Part shown: one piece after another, positions 27,478 through 34,347 of the stretch
Position numbering within the stretch: position 1 is the stretch's first letter
Layout of the letters: each line of letters begins with the position of its first letter
DNA from: DATFRX01 sp035630615
Lineage (GTDB): Bacteria > Actinomycetota > Actinomycetes > Propionibacteriales > Nocardioidaceae
Length of the DNA: 64,000 nucleotides
NCBI GenBank assembly: GCA_035630615.1
Contig: DASQKI010000038.1
Span: 75,251-139,250 of the forward strand
Reading direction: 5' to 3'
Position numbers and translations under genes: made by a program
Notes under the pieces: generated by a model
What the model was told of the DNA's origin: nothing
Seen by the model: only the letters and a program-made list of their open reading frames with translations
Databases searched by the model: none

Positions 27478-28059
27478 GTGAGCGCCATAGCGACGACCAG
27501 TCCGGGCAAGGGCACGGCGACGCCGGCGCAGGCCGACCTGCTGTGCGCGTTCGCCAACACGCTCGACGTCGACGTCGACGCGGCCGTACCGGACGCGCTT
27601 ACGGACGCGACCGAACTCACCAACTGGCTCCGCCAGCACGACCTGCTCGACGTCGACGACCGGGCGGACAGCGGCGACCTCGAGCTCGCGCTGACACTTC
27701 GGTCCGGGCTGCGCGAGGCGATGTTGCGTCACGCCGACGGCGACACCATGTCCCGGGCGCCCGATCTCGACGCGACAGCCACCGCCCTCCCACTCCGGAT
27801 CGTCTTCGACGGCACCCGCCCCCGGCTCACCCCGGCGGTCAGTGGCGCCCGGGGCGCCCTGGCCCAACTCCTCGTGGCAGTGGCTGACACGCAGGCCGAC
27901 GACACCTGGGGACGCCTGAAGATCTGCGTCGCAAACGAGTGCCAGTGGGCGTTCTACGACACGTCGAAAAACCGTTCGCGGCACTGGTGCTCGATGGGTG
28001 TCTGCGGCAACCGACAGAAGACCCGCCGCTACCGCGCCCGCCAGCGAGCCAAGCGCTGA
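27478..28059 (+). CDS. CGNR zinc-finger / ABATE domain protein
   Basis: The 193-residue protein has an N-terminal stress-induced ABATE-like helical domain (DLLCAFANTLDVD, ELTNWLRQHDLL, LALTLRSGLREAML) and a C-terminal CGNR zinc finger. That finger includes CVANECQWAFYDTSKNRS and HWCSMGVCGNRQKTRRYRAR, with Cys-x4-Cys and Cys-x4-Cys ligands. It is a probable DNA-binding regulator. The GTG at 27478 is taken as start with AAAGGGG about ten bases upstream. Oddly, a perfect GGAGGTGA overlaps the GTG itself, followed by an ATA. It diverges from the ATP-grasp gene. Confidence 0.85.
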   Translation: MSAIATTSPGKGTATPAQADLLCAFANTLDVDVDAAVPDALTDATELTNWLRQHDLLDVDDRADSGDLELALTLRSGLREAMLRHADGDTMSRAPDLDATATALPLRIVFDGTRPRLTPAVSGARGALAQLLVAVADTQADDTWGRLKICVANECQWAFYDTSKNRSRHWCSMGVCGNRQKTRRYRARQRAKR

Positions 28060-28101
28060 ACTCCGCAAACCGATAGCCCCGAGCGACGCTAGTGATCCGC
28101 A

Positions 28102-28734
28102 TCATCCGGCAGGTGTCACGTGTCCCAGGACGCACGCTGCCGGCGGGTCGAGATCGAGCATCTCGGTACGGAGGTGCTCGAAACCAGCTTCGGTTAGCAG
28201 GGCTGCCAGCTCATTGGCGGCCGCCGTCGAAGTGGCCGCGGTGGCACCGGGGCAACGGGGCTGGGATACCAGAGCGATGCGCCCGCCTGGCCGCAAAAGT
28301 TGGCCGAGTTCGCGTAGCCGGCAGGTTGGGTCGGGCCACATATCGACTGTGTTGACTGCGAGCGCGGCGTCGAACGGCCCGTCGCTGATGGACAGCCTCT
28401 CGACCCGCGTGTGCATCAGGCGTACCCGTCCGGCCCGTATGGCGGCACCGTTGCGGCGGCGAGCCTGGCGGATCATGACCTGCGATTGGTCGACACCGAC
28501 CACCAGGCCCCCGATAGCTCGCGTGGCGAGGGCGGCGACGGCCACGCCCGGGCCGCAGCCGACTTCGATCACACGGTCGGTCGGCTGGATGTCGAGAAGC
28601 TGCACCGCCCAGCGGTTGCGCGCCACGTTCGACGACCGCCAGCCCATGATCCAGCCGGCGACCTGTCCCCCGACCCCGGTCGGATGGTGGAACTGCCGGA
28701 CCATGCGGCTCAGCACCCTCTGCATGATGGCCAT
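28102..28734 (-). CDS. Class I SAM-dependent methyltransferase
   Basis: The 210-residue protein has motif I VIEVGCGPGVAVAALA (55-70), the acidic loop GLVVGVDQSQVMIRQA, and VNTVDMWPDPTCRLRELGQLLRPGGRIALVSQP. It resembles the small methyltransferases often found beside regulators. The substrate is unknown. ATG 28734 lies only six bases after the predicted -10 box, so the transcript may be leaderless. The MerR gene at 28771 is divergent, and the promoter between them has the MerR-type architecture. Confidence 0.85.
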   Translation of the reverse strand: MAIMQRVLSRMVRQFHHPTGVGGQVAGWIMGWRSSNVARNRWAVQLLDIQPTDRVIEVGCGPGVAVAALATRAIGGLVVGVDQSQVMIRQARRRNGAAIRAGRVRLMHTRVERLSISDGPFDAALAVNTVDMWPDPTCRLRELGQLLRPGGRIALVSQPRCPGATAATSTAAANELAALLTEAGFEHLRTEMLDLDPPAACVLGHVTPAG

Positions 28735-28740
28735 CAGGCA

Positions 28741-28771
28741 AGCAGAGCACTTCGAGTACGCTTGAAGTCAA
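28741..28771 (-). promoter_or_regulatory. MerR-type promoter with 19-bp spacer and operator dyad
   Basis: On the minus strand TTGACT (28766-28771) and TCTGCT (28741-28746) are separated by 19 bases. The spacer holds the dyad ACTTCAAG-CGTA-CTCGAAGT (28749-28768), with 7 of 8 arm positions paired. A long spacer filled by a dyad is the hallmark of promoters that MerR-family activators untwist. The first base of the methyltransferase ATG would be about the transcription start. Confidence 0.6.
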
Positions 28772-29226
28772 TGCCTGATATCGAGCCCACCCTGGATTCG
28801 TCAGTCACGCCATTGCTGTCCATCGGCGAGCTGTCCGAACGTACCGGCGTGCCGACGACCACGCTGCGGTATTACGACGAACTCGGATTGGTGCGGCCGA
28901 CGGCCCGGGCGGCGGGACGGCGGCGCTATGCCGCGTCGGCAGTCCGAGACGTCGGCGTGATCCTCTTCTTCCGCGAGATCGGATTCTCGCTTGCCCAGAT
29001 CGGGCGCTTCATTGCAGGCGAACGGCAATCCCGACGGGACATGATCGATCACAAGTTGGCCGAGTTGGCCGAACACCAGCACCGTATCGAGGTGGCCCGC
29101 ACCGCACTCGAGCACGGTCGTCGATGCCCAGCCAGCGATCCCATGAAATGTTCCCGATTCTGGTCGATCATCGAAGGCCAGATGCACGGCCTATCTCTGG
29201 AAGAAAGCCACGCACGAGCGCACTGA
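28771..29226 (+). CDS. MerR-family transcriptional regulator
   Basis: The 151-residue protein has a winged helix-turn-helix LSIGELSERTGVPTTTLRYYDELGLVRPTARAAGRRRY (residues 16-53) and a long dimerisation helix (91-115). A short tail carries Cys119 and Cys127 in CPASDPMKCSRFW. This tail pattern is common in actinobacterial MerR proteins; the inducer is unknown. It is divergent from the methyltransferase and starts at the edge of the dyad, so it probably controls both genes. Confidence 0.88.
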   Translation: MPDIEPTLDSSVTPLLSIGELSERTGVPTTTLRYYDELGLVRPTARAAGRRRYAASAVRDVGVILFFREIGFSLAQIGRFIAGERQSRRDMIDHKLAELAEHQHRIEVARTALEHGRRCPASDPMKCSRFWSIIEGQMHGLSLEESHARAH

Positions 29227-29586
29227 CAGACCCGGCCGAACTGGCGAGACACGCTGAGGGCTTGGTCGTGGACGCCTGAGCCGAGGCCAATGAACCTGGG
29301 ACTTTGTGAAGTGTAAATCCGCCTTTCGACCCAACGAGATCAGCGCACTTCTGCCCATTCTGGCGGACATTGCTGAAGGTTTCGGTTCGGGTATTCGCTG
29401 TTGTCGACGTGACGCGTATCGCATTGTTCGTAACCCCGACTATGGCAGGACCTTCGACCCTGACGTTGTCGATTTCTCTGGGAGAGCCTGCACGTGCAGA
29501 CATTGACCTTCTGGCAGAAATGACGGCGTCGTAGGTTCCGATGTCCGATCCTGACGCTCAGATGTGAAAGCACGGAGGAGTCCGAA
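29227..29586. other. 360-bp intergenic region with one regulatory element
   Basis: No convincing gene is present; short frames on both strands lack ribosome sites and family resemblance. The composition is less GC-rich than the surroundings. It contains AGGACCTTCGACCCT at 29447-29461, which matches 14 of 15 positions of the element at 19045-19059. It also contains the GGAGGAG ribosome site of the following gene. Confidence 0.6.
29447..29461 (+). promoter_or_regulatory. GGGWCCWWCGRCCCT-type element upstream of the serine hydrolase
   Basis: AGGACCTTCGACCCT lies 125 nt before GTG 29587. The following TGACGTT also matches the site near 105-127, where GACCCTGACGT occurs. Confidence 0.5.
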
Positions 29587-30588
29587 GTGGGACTATCGAG
29601 ACGTACGCTCGTGACCGGTGCGACTGCCGCGCTAGGTGCGGCGGTGCCGCTGGCCGCACCGCAGTCGGCGACAGCCAAGAATGTGAAGTCGCTCGACGCG
29701 AGGATCCGGCGACTCTTTGCAGACCTTCCCGGAGACGTCGGCGTCAAGATCGTCGCCCCTGGCAAACACGACCTGCGGGTGCAGATCAACTCGTCCAAGC
29801 AGCTGTTCGTCGCCAGCGCCATCAAGACGTTTGTGCTATGCGAGGCACTGCGGCAGTCAGATTCGCCGACTGTTGTCCAAACGATCTCGCAGCGACAGCT
29901 CAGGCTCAACGCCAGCGTTTGGAACGTCGACAGTGCGACGTTCAACCCGCCACACCTGTCCGGCAAGGTCTCCCAGCGGACCGCGCTAGAGGCGATGATC
30001 CTGCACAGCGACAACACCGGTACCGACATGACGTTCAAGCTGGTGGGCGCCAACAACGTGCGCGAGTTCATCGCTTCGGCGGGCCTGACCAAGACGATGG
30101 TGCCCAACAGCACGCGCGTCTTCATCGGCTATCTCCTTGGTGCCCTTGACTACGAGAACTTCACGTGGGAGCAGTTGGTCGCCGCGGCCGACGATCCGTT
30201 CGTCAACCCGCCACTCAACGATGTCCAGAGCCTGGCGTCCTCACCGGACGATCTCGTCTCTTACTACCGCCGCGCCCTCCAGGGCGAGTTCTTCGAGAAC
30301 GACGCGACCCTGAACGAATTTCGACGGATCCTGGCCATGGGCGACGGCATCTGGCTGGTGCCCCTGCCGCTCGGAGTGAGCGCGTTCGTCAAGGGCGGCA
30401 GCATCGACATTCCCGGCTTCCACGCCCTCTGCATCCCGGGCGCGATGTTCTTCGAGGATCGCTGGGTCTACTTCTGCACGGCCATCAACTGGTACGCGGC
30501 CGCGGAGTCCGACCCGGCAACGGTGGGCGCCTTCGCGGAAGCCACCCGACGTGCGCTCGCGATGGTCAAGGACGCACTGTCCGACTGA
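29587..30588 (+). CDS. Exported class A beta-lactamase-like serine hydrolase
   Basis: The 333-residue protein begins with a Tat-type signal (SRRTLVTGATAALGAAVPLAAP). It has the class A active-site set SAIK (Ser77, Lys80), SDN (141-143) and KGG (269-271). Where class A enzymes have ExxLN with the deacylating Glu166, this protein reads NPPLN (207-211), so hydrolysis of an acyl-enzyme by the usual route is not expected. It could be a penicillin-binding, esterase-like or peptidoglycan-related protein. The start is GTG 29587 with GGAGGAG upstream. A hairpin follows at 30601. Confidence 0.8.
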   Translation: MGLSRRTLVTGATAALGAAVPLAAPQSATAKNVKSLDARIRRLFADLPGDVGVKIVAPGKHDLRVQINSSKQLFVASAIKTFVLCEALRQSDSPTVVQTISQRQLRLNASVWNVDSATFNPPHLSGKVSQRTALEAMILHSDNTGTDMTFKLVGANNVREFIASAGLTKTMVPNSTRVFIGYLLGALDYENFTWEQLVAAADDPFVNPPLNDVQSLASSPDDLVSYYRRALQGEFFENDATLNEFRRILAMGDGIWLVPLPLGVSAFVKGGSIDIPGFHALCIPGAMFFEDRWVYFCTAINWYAAAESDPATVGAFAEATRRALAMVKDALSD

Positions 30589-30600
30589 CTTGGTCCGGCT

Positions 30601-30620
30601 GTGGCGGCGATATCCGCCAC
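30601..30620 (+). terminator. Hairpin after the serine hydrolase gene
   Basis: GTGGCGG and CCGCCAC form a perfect 7-bp stem with a 6-base loop CGATAT, 12 bases after the stop. It is followed by the T-rich CTTCATTATC. This is a reasonable intrinsic terminator. Confidence 0.5.
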
Positions 30621-30642
30621 CTTCATTATCTATCACATTCGC

Positions 30643-30658
30643 GCGCCTCATGAGGCGC
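30643..30658. promoter_or_regulatory. Perfect 16-bp palindrome upstream of the rph-like gene
   Basis: GCGCCTCATGAGGCGC reads the same on both strands and sits 58 nt before ATG 30717. The related CGCCTCATGTGAGG occurs at 33273-33286, just after this gene. It may be an operator; I do not see the known rifamycin-associated element here. Confidence 0.45.
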
Positions 30659-30716
30659 CAGATTTTGCTCCATACTCCCCGTTGCGGACCAGCCCGCCGA
30701 ACGATGGAGCAACCAC

Positions 30717-33248
30717 ATGGCCTTTGTGATGGGTTTCGAGCAGATCGACTGTACGAAGATCGCGGACGTCGGTGGAAAGGGAGCGCAGCTGGGCGAGCTC
30801 TCGCGGATCGACGGCATTCGCGTGCCAGCGGGCTTCTGCGTGACGACGGACGCTTTCCGGCGGATTGTGGCCGAGCTGCCGGCGATCGATGATCAGCTTG
30901 ACGGGCTTGCGCGCGTCGATCCGGCCAACCGCTCAGCCATTCGCACGCTGAGCGCCGAGATCCGCCAGCTCGTCGAAGGCGTCGTGATGCCCGATGATCT
31001 GGTGTCGGCAATCAGCGAGTCGCTTGTCCGGCTCGGGGAGCAGTGCGCCTACGCGGTGCGCTCCAGCGCGACGGCCGAGGACCTGCCGACCGCGTCCTTC
31101 GCCGGCCAGCAAGACTCGTACCTGAACGTCGTCGGCCAGGACGCGATCGTCCAGCACGTCCGGCGGTGCTGGGCCTCGCTCTTCACCGAGCGGGCGGTGA
31201 GCTACCGGCGGCGCAACGGATTCGACGACCGGAACGTGCGGATGGCGGTGGTCGTGCAGCAGATGGTGTCCCCGGAGGCGGCCGGGATCCTGTTCACCGC
31301 GGACCCCGTGACCTCGAACCGGAAGGTCGCGACCGTGGAGGCCGTCTGGGGGCTGGGCGAGGCGCTGGTCTCCGGTCGGGTCAGCGCAGACACGTACACG
31401 GTGCGCGACGACGTGGTCGCCACCGCCGCGGAGCGGCAGACGCAGCCGGCGCTGACGAAGGCGCAGGTCGTGCGCCTAGTGCAGTTGGGCCGGCGAATCG
31501 AGGCGCACTTCGGCTGCCCACAGGACATCGAATGGTGCCTGGCCGGTGACGACTTCCACATCGTTCAGAGCCGACCGATCACCACCTTGTTCCCCGTCCC
31601 CACGACCGATGACCAGGACAACCATGTCTACATCTCCGTCGGTCACCAACAGATGATGACCGACGCGATGAAGCCGCTGGGGTTGTCCCTGTGGCAGCTG
31701 ACGACCCCGCGTCCGATGCACGAGGCAGGCGGGCGGTTGTTCGTCGACGTCGCTCCCACGCTCGCCACGCCCGCGGGTCGCGCGAGACTGCTCGCCTTGG
31801 CAAAGTTCGACCCGCTGATCCGCGACGCGCTGCAGACCGTTCTCGACCGTGGCGACTTCATCCCCTCGCTCCCGGAGGAGCGTCCTGACGCTGCACACAC
31901 GCCGGCGCCCGCGCCGATCGAAACCGACCCGGGCATCGTCACCGAACTGATCGAGCAGAGCCGGGCGTCCGTCGCCACCCTGCGGAACGAGATCGAGACC
32001 CTTTCCGGCCAAGCGCTGCTCGACTTCATCCTGGCCGATATCGCCGAGCTGAAGCGGATCTTGTTCGATCCCCGAAGCCACCAGGCCATCATGGCGGGGA
32101 TGGAGGCGACCTGGTGGCTCAACGACCACCTCGAAGAATGGCTCGGCGAGAAGAACGCGGCCGGCGCGCTCATCCAATCCGTTCCCCACAACGTCACCTC
32201 GGAGATGGGGTTGGCACTGCTCGACGTCGCGGACACGATCCGGCCGCACGCGGAGGTCGTGGCGTTCTTGCACCGCGTCGTGGATGCGGGGCAGGAGGAC
32301 AACGACTCTCTGCGCGAAATGGCCAGGCTTCCCGGTGGACAGGTGGCACACGACGCCATTCGGGGCTACCTCGACGAGTACGGCATGCGCTGCGCGGGCG
32401 AGATCGACATCACCAGAACGCGTTGGAGCGAGCGTCCCGTCACGCTCCTGCCGACGATTCTCAGCAACATCGAGAACATCGAGCCGGGCGCCGGCAGGCG
32501 ACGCTTCGCACAGGGGCTCCAGGAATCGCGGCAGAGGGCACAGGAACTGTTGGAGCGGTTGCGCGCCCTGCCCGATGGGGAGCGGAAAGCCGAGGAGACC
32601 AAGCAGATGATCGACCGCGCCCGCACCTTCGCCGGATACCGGGAGTACCCCAAGTACGGCATGGTCAGCCGCTACTTCGCATACAAGCAGGCGTTGCTGC
32701 GTGAGGCTGAGCGCCTCGTCCGGACGGGAGCGCTGTCCGACAAGGAGGACATGTACTACCTCCGGTTCAATGAGCTCGGCGAGGTCGTACGAGCGAACGA
32801 GGTGGACCAGGACCTCATCCGGGACAGGCGGGAGGCGTTTCGGTCCTACGAAGCGCTCATCCCGCCCCGAGTCCTCACGTCGGACGGCGAGGCCATCGTC
32901 GGCGACTATCGGCGCGAGGACGTCCCGCCCGGTGCGCTGGCCGGCCTGCCGGTCTCGGCGGGCATCGTCGAGGGCCGGGCCCGTGTCGTCACGGACATGG
33001 CGCAAGCCGGACTCGACGGGGGCGACATTCTGGTCACCGCCTATACCGACCCCGGCTGGACCCCCTTGTTCCTCACGGCCGCCGGCTTGGTGACGGAGGT
33101 GGGCGGCCTCATGACGCACGGCGCGGTCATCGCGCGGGAATACGGCCTACCGGGCGTCGTGGGCGTGGAGCGGGCCACCCTCCTGATTCGGGACGGGCAA
33201 AGGATCCGCGTCAACGGAACCGCCGGGTACGTCGAACTTCTCAACTAG
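30717..33248 (+). CDS. Rifampicin phosphotransferase-like / PEP synthase-like enzyme
   Basis: The 843-residue protein has an N-terminal ATP-binding domain (VGGKGAQLGEL, YAVRSSATAEDLPTASFAGQ, VWGLGEALVSGRVSAD, QDIEWC), a long helical middle and a C-terminal swivelling domain. GGLMTHGAVIAREYGLPGVVG holds the phospho-carrier His801. This order, with His at the far C-terminus, fits rifampicin phosphotransferase rather than PEP synthase, where His precedes a PEP barrel. Rph uses ATP to phosphorylate rifamycins; many actinobacterial homologues have untested substrates. ATG 30717 has GGAG upstream. It stands between two palindromic elements and in front of the sugar-phosphate operon. Confidence 0.85.
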   Translation: MAFVMGFEQIDCTKIADVGGKGAQLGELSRIDGIRVPAGFCVTTDAFRRIVAELPAIDDQLDGLARVDPANRSAIRTLSAEIRQLVEGVVMPDDLVSAISESLVRLGEQCAYAVRSSATAEDLPTASFAGQQDSYLNVVGQDAIVQHVRRCWASLFTERAVSYRRRNGFDDRNVRMAVVVQQMVSPEAAGILFTADPVTSNRKVATVEAVWGLGEALVSGRVSADTYTVRDDVVATAAERQTQPALTKAQVVRLVQLGRRIEAHFGCPQDIEWCLAGDDFHIVQSRPITTLFPVPTTDDQDNHVYISVGHQQMMTDAMKPLGLSLWQLTTPRPMHEAGGRLFVDVAPTLATPAGRARLLALAKFDPLIRDALQTVLDRGDFIPSLPEERPDAAHTPAPAPIETDPGIVTELIEQSRASVATLRNEIETLSGQALLDFILADIAELKRILFDPRSHQAIMAGMEATWWLNDHLEEWLGEKNAAGALIQSVPHNVTSEMGLALLDVADTIRPHAEVVAFLHRVVDAGQEDNDSLREMARLPGGQVAHDAIRGYLDEYGMRCAGEIDITRTRWSERPVTLLPTILSNIENIEPGAGRRRFAQGLQESRQRAQELLERLRALPDGERKAEETKQMIDRARTFAGYREYPKYGMVSRYFAYKQALLREAERLVRTGALSDKEDMYYLRFNELGEVVRANEVDQDLIRDRREAFRSYEALIPPRVLTSDGEAIVGDYRREDVPPGALAGLPVSAGIVEGRARVVTDMAQAGLDGGDILVTAYTDPGWTPLFLTAAGLVTEVGGLMTHGAVIAREYGLPGVVGVERATLLIRDGQRIRVNGTAGYVELLN

Positions 33249-33264
33249 GCGAGGGCGCTGATCT

Positions 33265-33286
33265 AGGACCTTCGCCTCATGTGAGG
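33265..33286. promoter_or_regulatory. Element upstream of the sugar-phosphate operon
   Basis: AGGACCTTCGCCT (from 33265) matches the left two-thirds of the recurring GGGWCCWWCGRCCCT element (11 of 15). It runs into the imperfect dyad CCTCATGTGAGG (33275-33286), which resembles the palindrome before the rph-like gene. It lies 30-50 nt before the first open frame of the operon. It could also be a weak terminator for the upstream gene. Confidence 0.35.
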
Positions 33287-33315
33287 TCGGAGGCGGCGTG
33301 CCTAGATTTGCCGCG

Positions 33316-33528
33316 ATGTCGCGAGTCGCTACTTCCATGTCGTCGGCGAACCTCGGGAACCTTGCCGAGGCGCTCAGGGAGGTCGCGTCCGAAGCCGATG
33401 GGCTGCACCTGGGTGTCACGGATGGCCGGTTCATCACGAACCTGACGATCGGGTCCTGCGTCGGCGAAGCGGCACGCGGGATGCTGGACGCGGCGTCGTG
33501 CCCGCCCAGGGGTCGGACCGGGCCATGA
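33316..33528 (+). pseudogene. Ribulose-phosphate 3-epimerase N-terminal relic
   Basis: The 70-residue frame reads MSRVATSMSSANLGNLAEALREV, then ADGLHLGVTDGRFITNLTIG. This tracks the first 45 residues of ribulose-phosphate epimerase (PSILSADFxxLGEEV, HxDVMDGxFVPNxTxG). The metal/catalytic residues are damaged: the Asp after His is Gly (HLGV), Met is Thr and the next His is Arg. After NLTIG the barrel is missing and the frame ends after 20 unrelated residues. Its stop overlaps the ppgK start (ATGA), so it may still be translated. It can hardly be an active epimerase. Confidence 0.6.
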
Positions 33529-34292
33529 CGTCCGCCGCGGCCTCCCCATCGGTCATCGGCGTCGACGTCGGTGGCACAGGGATCAAGGGCGCGGTCGTCG
33601 ATGTCGTTCGAGGCGAACTCGCCAGCGAACGGATCCGCCTGCTCACGCCGTCGCCGGCGACCCCAGACGCGGTGGCCGGCGTCGTTGCGGAGCTTCTCGA
33701 CGAAATCGGCGTCGCCGGCCCGGCCGGCATCACCCTGCCGGCGGTCGTACGCGGCGGAATCGTGGAGACCGCCTCGAACATCGACCACGCCTGGATCGGC
33801 GTAGACGCCGTCGAACTCCTCTCGAAGGCGACAGGACGCTCGGTGACCGTGGTGAACGACGCTGACGCGGCGGGCATCGCAGAAGTACGGTTCGGGGCCG
33901 GCCGAGACGCAGTCGGGGTGGTGGCGATGGTCACCTTGGGCACCGGCATCGGTAGCGCCGTCTTCGTTGATGGACTGCTCGTGCCGAACACCGAGCTCGG
34001 GCACCTCCCGCTCCACCACGGCGACGCCGAGGACTGGGCCGCCGAATCGATCCGAGAGCACGAAGACCTGTCCTGGAAGAAGTACGCCCACCGGCTGCAG
34101 AAGTACCTCGAACTGGTCGAGAAACTCCTCTGGCCACAGCTGATCATCATCGGCGGCGGGGTCAGCAAAAAGGCCGACAAGTTCCTTCCCAGGATCGACC
34201 TGCGAACCCGGCTGGTCCCTGCTCAACTCCACAACGAGGCCGGCATCGTCGGCGCCGCCGTCGCGGCTCCGACCCAGCCGACATCGCCATGA
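33525..34292 (+). CDS. ppgK: Polyphosphate glucokinase
   Basis: The 255-residue ROK-family kinase has GVDVGGTGIKGAVVD (12-26) as phosphate-binding site, VVNDADAAGIAEVRFG with the catalytic Asp, and MVTLGTGIGSAVFVDG. The segment WAAESIREHEDLSWKKYAHRLQKYL is typical of polyphosphate-using glucokinases of actinobacteria. It converts glucose to glucose 6-phosphate using polyphosphate or ATP. ATG 33525 overlaps the stop of the epimerase relic. As the first intact gene of the operon it feeds pgi and zwf downstream. Confidence 0.9.
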   Translation: MTSAAASPSVIGVDVGGTGIKGAVVDVVRGELASERIRLLTPSPATPDAVAGVVAELLDEIGVAGPAGITLPAVVRGGIVETASNIDHAWIGVDAVELLSKATGRSVTVVNDADAAGIAEVRFGAGRDAVGVVAMVTLGTGIGSAVFVDGLLVPNTELGHLPLHHGDAEDWAAESIREHEDLSWKKYAHRLQKYLELVEKLLWPQLIIIGGGVSKKADKFLPRIDLRTRLVPAQLHNEAGIVGAAVAAPTQPTSP

Positions 34293-34347
34293 CCACGCAA
34301 TCGCTGATCCCGATCCGCTTTCCCGGTTGCCTAACGGAGGTGCGACG

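Noticed and set aside
31476..33119. Long open minus-strand frame opposite the rph-like gene
   Set aside because: It is a shadow of GC-rich codon use: the plus strand encodes a complete recognised enzyme, and the minus translation has no family resemblance or ribosome site.
30717..33248. Assignment as PEP synthase
   Set aside because: The phospho-carrier His lies at the extreme C-terminus and no PEP-binding barrel follows it, which fits the Rph domain order.
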